From contig LSNW01000031.1 in assembly GCA_001566965.1 (NCBI GenBank), forward strand, positions 161,031 to 225,030: a stretch of DNA of 64,000 bases, given 5' to 3'. The notes beneath the pieces are model-generated. The model did no database searches. It was not told the DNA's origin and saw nothing but the letters and a program-made list of their open reading frames with translations. The DNA comes from Methylothermaceae bacteria B42 (GTDB taxonomy: Bacteria; Pseudomonadota; Gammaproteobacteria; Methylococcales; Methylothermaceae). Of the stretch, positions 1 to 7,567 are shown piece after piece (position 1 is the stretch's first letter; each line of letters opens with the position of its first letter). Both the position numbers and the translations under genes were made by a program.

Positions 1-357
1 GGCAAAGTCGCCGAATACATCGGCGGCTATGAAGACTGGCTACGCCAGCGTCAATCCCCCGCCGTTGAATCACCGCCAAAAACAGAAAAGCCCCAGGAAA
101 AACCCCGCCCCAAGCGAGCAAAAACCAAGCTTAGCTACAAAGAACAGCGGGAACTGGAGTCACTCCCAATAGAAATCGAGCAACTGGAAGCTCGCCAAAG
201 CGAACTTCATAACTGTACCAACAACCCCGATTTCTATCGGGGAAAGGTTGAAGAAATCAATGCGGTACTGGAAGAAATCGACAAAATAGAAAAAGCATTG
301 GAAAAGAAATATAATCGATGGGATGAGCTTGAATCATTTCAAGCAACATTAAAGTAG
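1..357 (+). CDS. uup: Uup-type ABC-F ATPase, C-terminal end (5' partial)
   Basis: The frame is open from the first base and stops at 355-357, giving the last 118 residues. It begins GKVAEYIGGYEDWL, the end of the second ABC domain in ABC-F proteins, followed by a Pro/Lys-rich linker (about 20-45) and a charged coiled coil (about 46-118) with the pattern LSYKEQRELE and IEQLEARQSEL. This tail is characteristic of Uup, a soluble ABC-F ATPase linked to precise transposon excision and to ribosome and branched-DNA interactions. Both ATPase domains lie outside the window, so nucleotide-binding motifs cannot be checked. Family assignment rests on the linker and coiled coil. Confidence 0.85.
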   Translation, partial: GKVAEYIGGYEDWLRQRQSPAVESPPKTEKPQEKPRPKRAKTKLSYKEQRELESLPIEIEQLEARQSELHNCTNNPDFYRGKVEEINAVLEEIDKIEKALEKKYNRWDELESFQATLK

Positions 358-401
358 CCGCCACTCCTCTTTCATTAATAGTCAAAAGCTTAATACCCAC
401 A

Positions 402-2327
402 ATGTTAACAGCAAAGCAAATTTATATTGCTTGTTACCTTTTAGTTTTCTCAGTTAGCGTGGTTACCCTTGCCACTCAAATCGATTGGCCTACTTCTAAT
501 GCGTACTTAGCGACTGGCATTTCTATATTAAAGTCATTCAACAGTTATCTGGCTGAAGTAATTGTCGCAATTATTATTGGAGGACTTTTAATATCCAGAA
601 GTTTGTTTTACAGAATAATTGCATATGCAATTCTATTTCTCTTTTTTTCAATCTACACGATTCAAACCATCTCATATTATATATCTGGCCAGTTTATAAC
701 AGAGCTTGCAATTGAAAACATTAATCATATCCACCTTATTTTAAATGGAAGAACCATTACTGGTTTGATAATCATTTTCACAATTTTCCTTGGAATTATT
801 GTTTTAATTGAACGCAAAACAGATAGACACAACCAACCAAATAATAATCCAAACAAATTAACTATCTTCACAACCCGCATTGTTTTAGTTGGCTTGGCAA
901 CATCGATCCTGTTACCTAGCCAGAAGCTTATTGGTGGAACTAATGGAGAATCAAACCCCCCCTCATCATCTGAACACATATTTCCGACGCCGCCTCCCAT
1001 AACCGCTCTTGCCTTACTTCTTGCTCCTAGTCAGCATAAAGAAGACAGCAGCCTCTCGACAGACGTTTTAGATAAAGTTCACGATTATGGATTTCATTAC
1101 AATCCAAATTCTGTCTATCCTTTGATTAAACATGAAATCTACGCCACAAACCCACCCTTCCCCATGACAAAGCCCAACAGTGAAGAGCCGCTACCAAATA
1201 TAGTGGTTTTCTTCACAGAGGGTTTTTCCGCCAGGAATACTGATATATTCAATTCAGACTATAAAAACCTGACACCCAATTTAAAAAAATTCGCCCAACA
1301 CGCCATGGTAGTGGATAACTATTTCAACCATACAGCTGCCACTTATCGTGGATTACACGGCCAAATATGCTCTATTTACCCTAAATACGGTGGCGTTGGG
1401 GGATGGCACGACAACTATAAAAACCTGCCTAAAACTAATTATTTTTGCCTGCCGCATTTACTCAAGCTTCATGGTTATCATACTTATTTCGCCACCTCGC
1501 AATTTCGCACTATTACCTTTCTTGATGAAATGCTAGCCCAGTTAGGCTTTGATAGAACTTTTATGGCAGAGGATTTTCTATTCGATTATTTGCCCGGTGA
1601 AAAAGCCATTAGGAGGGAAGGCATATCGGATCAACAGTTATTCCGCGGGCTCATTCAGCTATTTAAGCGCCACGAACACAATCTTGATCTACAACCATTT
1701 TTTATTGGCATCTACAATCTCGAAACCCATGCTTTCTTAGACGTCAAAGATGATGGCAAACGATATGGTGATGGAACAAATTCTTCGCTCAATACCATTC
1801 ATAATCTGGACGATGCCTTTGGTAAATTCTGGAATTATTTTATCCATTCACCTTATTCGGAAAATACCATAATTATATTTACTGCCGACCATGCCCACTA
1901 TCACGATAAGCCGTTCATTAGGGCATTTGCAAAACCGACGAAATTTAAACGCCCATATCAACGAATTTTTGTCGATCAAATTCCTCTGATTATCTACGAT
2001 CCTACCCGGAAGCTACCAAAAAGTTTTGATGCACAATTTTCAACCAGCGTGGATTTTACACCATCCTTAGCCCACTATCTGGGACTGAATAATATTGATA
2101 ATCCATTCATGGGTTATTCAATTTTCGAGAAACAACACCATAACCGAGAAATCAATAAGGGTGTGGCTTCTATTGGAAACAAGACTTTTATTATTGATAA
2201 AAAATCAATACATAAAGGCTCTCCCGGCAGTTTTACCGGGCCATACAGAGAAGATTTATCTAAACTGCACAATTTTTTCTCCCACATTCATCAGTTGGAA
2301 GTAGAAAACAGAATATGGAAACAATGA
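402..2327 (+). CDS. Membrane-anchored sulfatase-fold (LTA synthase/phosphoethanolamine transferase-like) protein
   Basis: The 641-aa protein has four to five hydrophobic segments in its first 175 residues (about 8-28, 40-90, 118-136, 158-172), then a periplasmic alkaline-phosphatase/sulfatase-type domain. Visible motifs are NIVVFFTEGFSARN near 265-279 (metal-binding Glu), HTAATYRG near 310-317 (probable nucleophile Thr/Ser region) and TADHAHYHD near 494-502 (metal-binding Asp-His). This is the layout of lipoteichoic acid synthase, OpgB and EptA-type enzymes, which move phospho-alcohol groups from lipids to envelope glycans or lipid A; the substrate here is unknown. It starts 44 bases after uup. 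It is markedly AT-rich compared with the genes around it, suggesting acquisition by transfer. Confidence 0.75.
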   Translation: MLTAKQIYIACYLLVFSVSVVTLATQIDWPTSNAYLATGISILKSFNSYLAEVIVAIIIGGLLISRSLFYRIIAYAILFLFFSIYTIQTISYYISGQFITELAIENINHIHLILNGRTITGLIIIFTIFLGIIVLIERKTDRHNQPNNNPNKLTIFTTRIVLVGLATSILLPSQKLIGGTNGESNPPSSSEHIFPTPPPITALALLLAPSQHKEDSSLSTDVLDKVHDYGFHYNPNSVYPLIKHEIYATNPPFPMTKPNSEEPLPNIVVFFTEGFSARNTDIFNSDYKNLTPNLKKFAQHAMVVDNYFNHTAATYRGLHGQICSIYPKYGGVGGWHDNYKNLPKTNYFCLPHLLKLHGYHTYFATSQFRTITFLDEMLAQLGFDRTFMAEDFLFDYLPGEKAIRREGISDQQLFRGLIQLFKRHEHNLDLQPFFIGIYNLETHAFLDVKDDGKRYGDGTNSSLNTIHNLDDAFGKFWNYFIHSPYSENTIIIFTADHAHYHDKPFIRAFAKPTKFKRPYQRIFVDQIPLIIYDPTRKLPKSFDAQFSTSVDFTPSLAHYLGLNNIDNPFMGYSIFEKQHHNREINKGVASIGNKTFIIDKKSIHKGSPGSFTGPYREDLSKLHNFFSHIHQLEVENRIWKQ

Positions 2328-2494
2328 GAAATACTTACAAGCCCTGCCTCGTATCGGTCAAGATAAGCGCATAGTACAAACAAACACCTTGATTTTATGA
2401 CACGCTTTTCTGTCCCGGCCGGACCACAATCAGAATCAGAAGAAGCTCTGGCAATTTATCAAATTACGTGTCTAGTCCCAATACATAACTTCCA

Positions 2495-3841
2495 TCAAGG
2501 CAACGCTATCCCCCGAATCCGCTGATACAGCTCCACCGCGTAGGAGTCGGTCATGCCGGCGATGAAATCGGTGGCAAGCAGCAGGCGCTGGTACAGCGGC
2601 AATCCGGCTGGATCGGGTAGCGGTCGGGGCATCAGTTGAAGCAAGGTGCGGCTGCGGGAGCTGGCGTGATCACTTTTGGCGGCGCGGTCTTCGATGGCGT
2701 GGACGAAGGCATCGAGGAGGCCGGCGATGACTTCAAAGCCGCAGGCTTTCACCTCCACCACTGGACGGGCGTAATAGACTTGGGTCTCGGCCACTTGTTT
2801 GAAACGGGCGAACTCGTCGGCCTGTTCAATGTGATCGAGGAGCGGATGATCGAAGCGGCCGGCCATGATGCCGTGGTAGTGATGCTCAAATACGGAGACG
2901 GCCTGGCGGATGATGCGATCGATGGTGACCGAGCGGCAGTAACTGGCCTGCTGGGACGGGTCTTCCAATTGTGCGAGGCGCTGGCAGTGGCGATTTTCCA
3001 GGAACGGCTGATGCAATTGCCGCAGGGTGTCGAAGGGAATCACCCCAGCCTTGAAGCCGTCTTCAATGTCGATCACGTGATAGCAAATGTCGTCGGCGGC
3101 CTCGAGCAGGAAGGCCAGGGGGTGACGAAACCAGGCTGGCCCCGCTCCCGGCTTGGGCAGCAGGCCGACGGTTTCGGCCACTTCCCGAAAACAACCGGCT
3201 TCGCTGTGGAAGAAACCGAACTTGCGCCCGCTGGCGCCCTCGGCCTGGGATGAATCGACCACGGAGGCGCGGGGATACTTGGCCATCACCGCAAGCGTGG
3301 CGCAAGTCATTTGCATGCCGCCGGGCTGGCCGGGATTTTGTAATACACATAAGGTGCGAAAGCCCTGGGCGTTACCTTCGAAGCGCAGCAGATCCTGGCG
3401 TTGGGCTTCGTCAAGGGGGTTCAACTTCCCCCAAGCAGCAAACCATTCGCGAATGGCATCTTCGCCCGCGTGACCGAAAGGCGGATTGCCGATATCATGA
3501 GCAAGGCAAGCCGCGGCCACCAAGGTGCCAACGTCCTGAGGGATGACCACTTCAGCCAGCTCCGGCGCTTGCCGCAGCACCACCTCGGCCGCCAGCATCC
3601 CCAGAGAACGTCCGACGCTGGCCACTTCCAGACTATGGGTCAGGCGGGTGCGGACGTAGTCGCTTTTGGCCAGGGGAAAGATTTGGGTTTTGTCTTGCAG
3701 CCGGCGGAAAGCGGAGGAAAAGATGATTCGGTCGTAATCGCGGGCGAATTCCGTGCGCGGCGGCGGGAACTCGCCAACTTCGGCCGGTTTTCCCAAGCGC
3801 CGGGTGGAAAGCATCCGGCGCCAATCCATGGGCTGATTCAT
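2495..3841 (-). CDS. dgt: Deoxyguanosinetriphosphate triphosphohydrolase-like HD protein
   Basis: This 448-aa HD-superfamily phosphohydrolase matches the type 2 dGTPase-like family, which splits dNTPs to deoxynucleoside and tripolyphosphate. The N-terminal arginine-rich segment FSSAFRRLQDKTQ is typical. The metal site is visible as TRLTHSLEV (His about 69), CLAHDIGNPPFGH (His-Asp about 115-116) and a later EAADDICYHVIDIEDG segment. An ATG seven codons upstream is possible, but MNQPMDW at 3841 forms a 4-base ATGA overlap with the upstream DUF2330 stop, so coupled translation is more likely. Last gene of the minus-strand run that begins with the YbaK gene. Confidence 0.9.
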   Translation of the reverse strand: MNQPMDWRRMLSTRRLGKPAEVGEFPPPRTEFARDYDRIIFSSAFRRLQDKTQIFPLAKSDYVRTRLTHSLEVASVGRSLGMLAAEVVLRQAPELAEVVIPQDVGTLVAAACLAHDIGNPPFGHAGEDAIREWFAAWGKLNPLDEAQRQDLLRFEGNAQGFRTLCVLQNPGQPGGMQMTCATLAVMAKYPRASVVDSSQAEGASGRKFGFFHSEAGCFREVAETVGLLPKPGAGPAWFRHPLAFLLEAADDICYHVIDIEDGFKAGVIPFDTLRQLHQPFLENRHCQRLAQLEDPSQQASYCRSVTIDRIIRQAVSVFEHHYHGIMAGRFDHPLLDHIEQADEFARFKQVAETQVYYARPVVEVKACGFEVIAGLLDAFVHAIEDRAAKSDHASSRSRTLLQLMPRPLPDPAGLPLYQRLLLATDFIAGMTDSYAVELYQRIRGIALP

Positions 3842-5172
3842 TGCGGCCACAGGCGCTTCCACCAGGGATTCTTCTTGGCTTTCGGCGGCTGCTTCAGGCC
3901 CATTTTGGAATATATCTCCTCCAAGGGCCAGCCGGTCAGCTCATGGAGATTGCGGGCCTGCTGCTCCCGATTTCTGGGCAAGATTTCCTCGCGGTATTGC
4001 TTGGCTTCCGGGCAGTCATCGCTGCCATCCCAGGGATGACGCAGGATATAGCGGGCCTGGAAATTAGAACGGTCGCCGGTCTGATGCAAGCGCAAATCGT
4101 CGGGAAAAGTTTGGGCGTCATATTGGAGATGGAGGCGGGTAACAAAAACGTTGACTTGCGGCGCTGGCATCACCGATGAACGGGACGCGGGCTTGTTCAT
4201 GGGGCGCATGTCATCCAGCCACATTACGCCCAATTCCCTTAACTCACTTGGCGTCAAAGGCTGGGCGGCGCAGGGATCGCACCAGGCCATGTCCCACGCG
4301 TATTCCATGAACACCGCCCGGCCATCGTATTCCTTCACCTGGCGGGCAAACATATCGCGGTAGAATTGAGCAAATTCGTCCTTGACGAACAGCGGGATTT
4401 CCTGGTTACTGGGAATGGGCACAGTCCGGTAGTTGGCGGTTTCCACCCGGCCGGTGCGGCTCAGGAGCCAGAGGAAAAGTTCTTGTTTGCCCCGGGCGTT
4501 GAGGGTGCCCAAGCGAATGGGTAGCATGAATTTGGGCGTCTCGTAGGCCACTTGCAGGGGGCGGAGGTAATGGAAGCCTGTCTTTTCAAACGCTTCGAGA
4601 TTGACCTTGGCGACAAAAAAACGCATGCCCTGCTTGAGATAGCTCCCGACGACAGGTTCGGCGCCCTTGGGGAGTTTGTAGCCGTTCTCGGTCAGCCAGG
4701 TCACCAACCCAGTGCTTTCCTTGGCCGAGAGTATCAAAATATCGTATTCCCCCACGGTGTATTGGGCTTCCACGGTGACCCCCAAGGCTTTCGCCCAGCC
4801 TGCGGATTTTTCCGCCACGGCATCGGAACGGGCCGCCATTTCCAGGGTATAGAGTTTCTCGCACGGATTGGGGTCGAAATATTCCACCAGCCGGGGCGCG
4901 GTGTAGGCATCCAGGTGATCAATCACCGCGGTGCTGGCCACGTGAATCTGTTCCCTTTCAATAAAGGTGGGCACCGGGATGACAATGGCAAAATCCTTCA
5001 CTTCTCCTTGAAAATCGTTGGCCATGGTCAGGACGGTGCGCTCGCCGTCACGGGCCATCACTACCTTGGAGGATTGGTTATACAATCCGGTATCGGCGCG
5101 GGCCACATAGAAGCCGCAAAATGCATGGGAAACAGCAGGCAGCAGGGCCAAGATCAAAAACCATACTTTCAT
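3838..5172 (-). CDS. DUF2330 family exported protein
   Basis: 444-aa protein with a clear signal peptide (MKVWFLILALLPAVSHA) followed at once by FCGFYVARADTGLYNQSSKV, the conserved opening of DUF2330. The start at 5172 is chosen because it has a strong AGGAGGTGAT ribosome-binding site and an ATGA overlap with the upstream RnfD-like gene; an in-frame start 11 codons earlier would lose the signal peptide. Conserved features include MANDFQGEVKDFAIVIPVP and a cluster of cysteines (CDPCAAQP near 310). Biochemical function of DUF2330 is unknown. Tight coupling to a flavin-quinone-oxidoreductase-like membrane subunit suggests a periplasmic redox partner, which is inference. Confidence 0.8.
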   Translation of the reverse strand: MKVWFLILALLPAVSHAFCGFYVARADTGLYNQSSKVVMARDGERTVLTMANDFQGEVKDFAIVIPVPTFIEREQIHVASTAVIDHLDAYTAPRLVEYFDPNPCEKLYTLEMAARSDAVAEKSAGWAKALGVTVEAQYTVGEYDILILSAKESTGLVTWLTENGYKLPKGAEPVVGSYLKQGMRFFVAKVNLEAFEKTGFHYLRPLQVAYETPKFMLPIRLGTLNARGKQELFLWLLSRTGRVETANYRTVPIPSNQEIPLFVKDEFAQFYRDMFARQVKEYDGRAVFMEYAWDMAWCDPCAAQPLTPSELRELGVMWLDDMRPMNKPASRSSVMPAPQVNVFVTRLHLQYDAQTFPDDLRLHQTGDRSNFQARYILRHPWDGSDDCPEAKQYREEILPRNREQQARNLHELTGWPLEEIYSKMGLKQPPKAKKNPWWKRLWPQ

Positions 5173-5966
5173 AAAATCACCTCCTGGTGAAACAAACCGG
5201 GCCATTTATAACGCTCCCCAGGCCAGCGCCGGTTTAACAGCGGCACCAGCGGCGCGCATGCCGCCAAAGCATAGAACGGCCCTTCGTTGATATAGAAATG
5301 GTATTGAAGCACATACCCCACCCCGGCGACCAGAAGAGCAAACCCGATCCGCGCAAGGCGGCGGTCGGGGAGAGTCATGGGATCGGAAATCATGAAGAAG
5401 GCAAAGATCAGCAGACTGACGTTTTGTAATTGCAACCACGGAATCGACCAGGGATCGCCCAGCCATTGGGCCCGGCCAAAGATCAGCGCCATCCAGGCCA
5501 CCCCAAAGGCCACGGTCACATCGCCCCGGCGGGTATGATGCAAAACCCACAGCCCAGCGCATACGGCCGCAAACCCCAGAAAAGTGCCTTGCCCCCATTG
5601 GCCCGGCGACAACCATGCTCGATCGGTCAACAGCAGCACGATCACAATGGCCAAATTGGTGGGGTTGAACAGGTGCCGGCCATCCACCCGCAGCAGGAAC
5701 TTACTGCCAATGGCAATTCCCGCCGCCAACACCGCCCACCCGAGAGAATGCGTGTGCAGCAGCAAAATGAGCGAGAAAGAGGAAATCAAAGCACTGCGCG
5801 GATCAAAGGGAATCCTGGCCCAGCGGGAAAAACCCCATTGAAACGCCAAGGCACCCAGCGGATAACTCAAGCTTACCCAGCCAATGCCGGAAATCCCCAG
5901 CCAGCCGACAGCGTAAGTCAGCAGTCCCGACAGCACCAGGATTTGCCAATGGCGGGGGTCTTTCAT
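5169..5966 (-). CDS. Stand-alone RnfD/NqrB-like membrane protein
   Basis: About 265 aa with roughly eight to nine hydrophobic segments. The motif VDGRHLFNPTNLAIV near 104-118 resembles the NqrB/RnfD region, where a threonine can carry covalent FMN (S/T-x-x-T in the family); NPTN is the candidate here. FFMISDPMTLPD later in the protein is another RnfD/NqrB signature. No other Rnf or Nqr subunit is nearby, so this is an orphan relative coupled by ATGA to the DUF2330 gene. Start chosen at MKDPRHW (5966), just after the YbaK stop at 5971; an upstream ATG at 5999 would overlap that gene. Electron-transfer role is inferred from family only. Confidence 0.7.
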   Translation of the reverse strand: MKDPRHWQILVLSGLLTYAVGWLGISGIGWVSLSYPLGALAFQWGFSRWARIPFDPRSALISSFSLILLLHTHSLGWAVLAAGIAIGSKFLLRVDGRHLFNPTNLAIVIVLLLTDRAWLSPGQWGQGTFLGFAAVCAGLWVLHHTRRGDVTVAFGVAWMALIFGRAQWLGDPWSIPWLQLQNVSLLIFAFFMISDPMTLPDRRLARIGFALLVAGVGYVLQYHFYINEGPFYALAACAPLVPLLNRRWPGERYKWPGLFHQEVIL

Positions 5967-5970
5967 CCCT

Positions 5971-6462
5971 TCATTTGACAAACTTCCCAATGGCCGCATT
6001 TTGCGCGGCTTTACGCAGGTCTTCGCTGCGCAATTCCAGCGCGTATCCGAGCACGCCGCTGCCGATAATCACCTTATCGTGATCAAAAACGCTTTCGTCC
6101 ATCAATTGCCGTACCGTTCCCGGCAAGGCGATGGGCGGTACCGCGCCGACGGGATACCCAGTCGCCGCCAGCACCTCATCCATATCGGCCATGGTCAAGC
6201 GCCGCTCACCCAAGGCTTTCCGCAGTGCCGCCCAATCCGCCTTGGCATTGCCAGGCGCTCCCAGCAATGCAAAACCTCCGCCACCGGCGCGGAATAACAG
6301 GCTGCGGACAATTTGTTCCGGCTTCTGCCCCCTCCCCTGCACCAACTCCTCCAGGGATCGGACCGGCTTTTTGTCGGGATCCAGCGGAATCTCCACCCAT
6401 TCATAGGCAATGCCCCACTGCTCCAGTAGCTGAGTTACGGGGGAGGACAATTGTTCCGTCAT
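5971..6462 (-). CDS. YbaK/ProX-type aminoacyl-tRNA deacylase domain protein
   Basis: 163-aa single-domain protein of the YbaK/EbsC/ProX superfamily, whose members hydrolyse mischarged aminoacyl-tRNAs in trans. Supporting features are EQIVRSLLFRAGGGGFALLGAPGNAKADW (lysine and strand pattern of the fold), the loop GYPVGAVPPIAL near 102-113, typical of this family, and the C-terminal VIIGSGVLGYALELRSEDL. It is first in a minus-strand run with RnfD-like, DUF2330 and dgt genes. Substrate (Cys-tRNA, Ala-tRNA or other) cannot be told from sequence. Confidence 0.8.
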   Translation of the reverse strand: MTEQLSSPVTQLLEQWGIAYEWVEIPLDPDKKPVRSLEELVQGRGQKPEQIVRSLLFRAGGGGFALLGAPGNAKADWAALRKALGERRLTMADMDEVLAATGYPVGAVPPIALPGTVRQLMDESVFDHDKVIIGSGVLGYALELRSEDLRKAAQNAAIGKFVK

Positions 6463-6580
6463 AGATGCTCTCCTAAACCTCTATTCCAATTCAATCAGGC
6501 TAAGATGATAGGCTCATTAACCAGCCAATTCCAACCCGCGATTGATGGCAAAAACCAGGGCTCCGTCATCTATTCAAGCC

Positions 6581-6680
6581 GGGGCAGGTGGTCTGCTTCG
6601 AAAACCACGCCGGCGGGGAGGCCGGCGTGGAGCCTACAAGGACGTATTTATGGCGTTTTTCGAAGCAGACCACCTGCCCC
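6581..6680. repeat. 100-bp palindromic element with 24-bp perfect arms
   Basis: Arms at 6581-6604 and 6657-6680 are exact inverted repeats (GGGGCAGGTGGTCTGCTTCG followed by AAAA). The centre holds a second short palindrome (CCACGCCGGC / GCCGGCGTGG) and the string CCTACAAGGACGTATTTATGG. A similar central string occurs in the element at 20199-20303. It lies between the YbaK gene and the tRNA-Ser promoter and may act as a strong hairpin or a small mobile palindrome. The rest of 6463-6743 shows no gene. Confidence 0.85.
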
Positions 6681-6743
6681 CCCTGCAATCAATATTACGT
6701 GTTTAGTTTAATTGACGCGGTCCTGAGCAAAAAACGAGCACGG

Positions 6744-6771
6744 CTGACAAATCTCTCAATTCTGCTAGAAT
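6744..6771 (+). promoter_or_regulatory. Probable sigma-70 promoter of tRNA-Ser
   Basis: CTGACA (6744-6749) and TAGAAT (6766-6771) are separated by 16 bases, placing transcription start just before the tRNA at 6784. Matches to consensus are good at -10 and five of six at -35. Confidence 0.6.
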
Positions 6772-6783
6772 ATTGAATTCTTT

Positions 6784-6874
6784 GGAGAGGTGTCCGAGTG
6801 GTTGAAGGAGCACGACTGGAACTCGTGTATACCCTAACCGGGTATCGAGGGTTCGAATCCCTCCCTCTCCGCCA
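6784..6874 (+). tRNA. tRNA-Ser(GGA)
   Basis: Acceptor GGAGAGG (6784-6790) pairs with CCTCTCC (6864-6870), followed by discriminator G and encoded CCA (6872-6874). The anticodon stem CACGA/TCGTG encloses loop CTGGAAC, giving anticodon GGA. The long variable arm (TATACCCTAACCGGGTATCG) is the class II mark of serine tRNAs, and GGTTCGAATCC is the T-arm. The last 19 bases recur in the downstream repeat. Confidence 0.97.
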
Positions 6875-6885
6875 TAAACACATAT

Positions 6886-6915
6886 AGCACTGTGGTTAAG
6901 GGCAACTGCAGTGCT
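6886..6915 (+). other. Hairpin just after tRNA-Ser
   Basis: AGCACTG (6886-6892) is complementary to CAGTGCT (6909-6915), 12 bases beyond the CCA end. No T-run follows, so a processing or spacer hairpin between the tRNA and the structured repeat is more likely than a terminator. Confidence 0.5.
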
Positions 6916-6940
6916 TTCTACATTTAAGCGCCTTGAAAAA

Positions 6941-7064
6941 GGGAGGGATGAGAATCCGAAAGAAGGGTTCGACAAATTTGCCAGGAGCAAATTTGAACGC
7001 GCTTCAGCGCGGCCCCGAAGGGGCGAGGGCAGGGACAGCCCGAGTAATCCCTCCCTCTCCGCCA
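6941..7064 (+). ncRNA. Structured repeat unit A ending in a copy of the tRNA-Ser 3' end
   Basis: A 124-base unit closed by a perfect 9-bp stem (GGGAGGGAT 6941-6949 with ATCCCTCCC 7047-7055). Inside are five consecutive hairpins: AATCC/GGGTT (6953-6957, 6965-6969), CAAATTTGC/GCAAATTTG (6973-6981, 6987-6995), CGCGC/GCGCG (6998-7002, 7007-7011), GCCCC/GGGGC (7012-7016, 7020-7024) and GGGC/GCCC (7027-7030, 7038-7041). The final 19 bases (7046-7064) are identical to tRNA-Ser 6856-6874 including CCA. The arrangement recalls the rtT repeats after E. coli tyrT, which also carry a tRNA 3' copy. It probably lies on the tRNA transcript and ends at the terminator at 7076-7110. Confidence 0.65.
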
Positions 7065-7075
7065 AAGTTAGAGAA

Positions 7076-7110
7076 AGGCATCCAGGTCAATTCACCTGGG
7101 TGCCTTTTTT
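7076..7110 (+). terminator. Rho-independent terminator of the tRNA-Ser transcript
   Basis: AGGCATCCAGGT (7076-7087) and ACCTGGGTGCCT (7094-7105) form a 12-bp stem with one G-T pair, loop CAATTC, followed by a run of T. Confidence 0.9.
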
Positions 7111-7130
7111 GTAGGTTACACGTCAGTTGA

Positions 7131-7236
7131 GGGAGGGATGAGAGCCCGAGAAGAGGGTTCGACCAATCGGCAGGACAGCCGATTTGGACGCGCACAGCGC
7201 GCCCGAAGGGTGAGGGGCCAGGACGGCCCCGAATCC
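7131..7236 (+). ncRNA. Structured repeat unit B, 3' end missing
   Basis: Second copy of the unit, again opening GGGAGGGATGAGA and keeping the same five-hairpin order: AGCCC/GGGTT (7143-7147, 7155-7159), AATCGGC/GCCGATT (7165-7171, 7178-7184), CGCGC/GCGCG (7189-7193, 7197-7201), CCC/GGG (7202-7204, 7208-7210) and GGGGCC/GGCCCC (7214-7219, 7225-7230). The second hairpin has a different sequence from unit A but is still paired. The closing 3' strand and tRNA-end copy are absent here; a similar 3' piece appears at 8021-8065, after the toxin-antitoxin genes. Confidence 0.6.
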
Positions 7237-7330
7237 ATTCAGAAGATTGGATGCTATCAATGATTGCATTACTGTCGGGGAGGCGCTATCATTGCAATCA
7301 GTTTCTTCCTAGATAAAGCAAGGTATCGTT

Positions 7331-7567
7331 ATGGCCAATCTCATTGTCAGAAATCTTGACCCACGTATTGTTGATGCCCTCAAGCAGCGGGCAGCACGGC
7401 ATGGCAGAAGCGCCGAGGCTGAACACCGCGCATTGCTGGAGGCGGTTTTGCTGCACCCCAAAGGCAAGAGCTTTGCCGAAGCGCTCGCTGCCATACCCGA
7501 TGTCGGGCAAGACGAGGATTTCGAGCGAGAGGAAGATTCAATGGACAACCATCATGTATTTGGTTGA
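7331..7567 (+). CDS. FitA-type ribbon-helix-helix antitoxin
   Basis: 78 aa. The N-terminal MANLIVRNLDPRIVDALKQ is a ribbon-helix-helix DNA-binding strand and helix, and RHGRSAEAEHRALLE is the conserved second helix of FitA/VapB-type antitoxins. The acidic tail (GQDEDFEREEDS) would wrap the toxin. Such proteins neutralise the PIN toxin and repress their own promoter as a complex. The stop overlaps the toxin start by 14 bases. AAGGTATCGTT upstream gives a modest ribosome site. Confidence 0.88.
   Translation: MANLIVRNLDPRIVDALKQRAARHGRSAEAEHRALLEAVLLHPKGKSFAEALAAIPDVGQDEDFEREEDSMDNHHVFG

Noticed and set aside
2636..3253. Long plus-strand open frame opposite dgt
   Set aside because: It is the antisense of a well-supported HD phosphohydrolase with intact motifs; no ribosome site and no recognisable domain.
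6703..7065. Minus-strand open frame across tRNA-Ser
   Set aside because: It is antisense to a clear tRNA. Peptides such as GGEGGIRTLDTRLGY are typical artefacts of translating tRNA-Ser backwards.
7004..7195. Short open frames across the tRNA-linked repeats
   Set aside because: They follow the palindromic arms and have no ribosome sites; the region is better explained as structured RNA.
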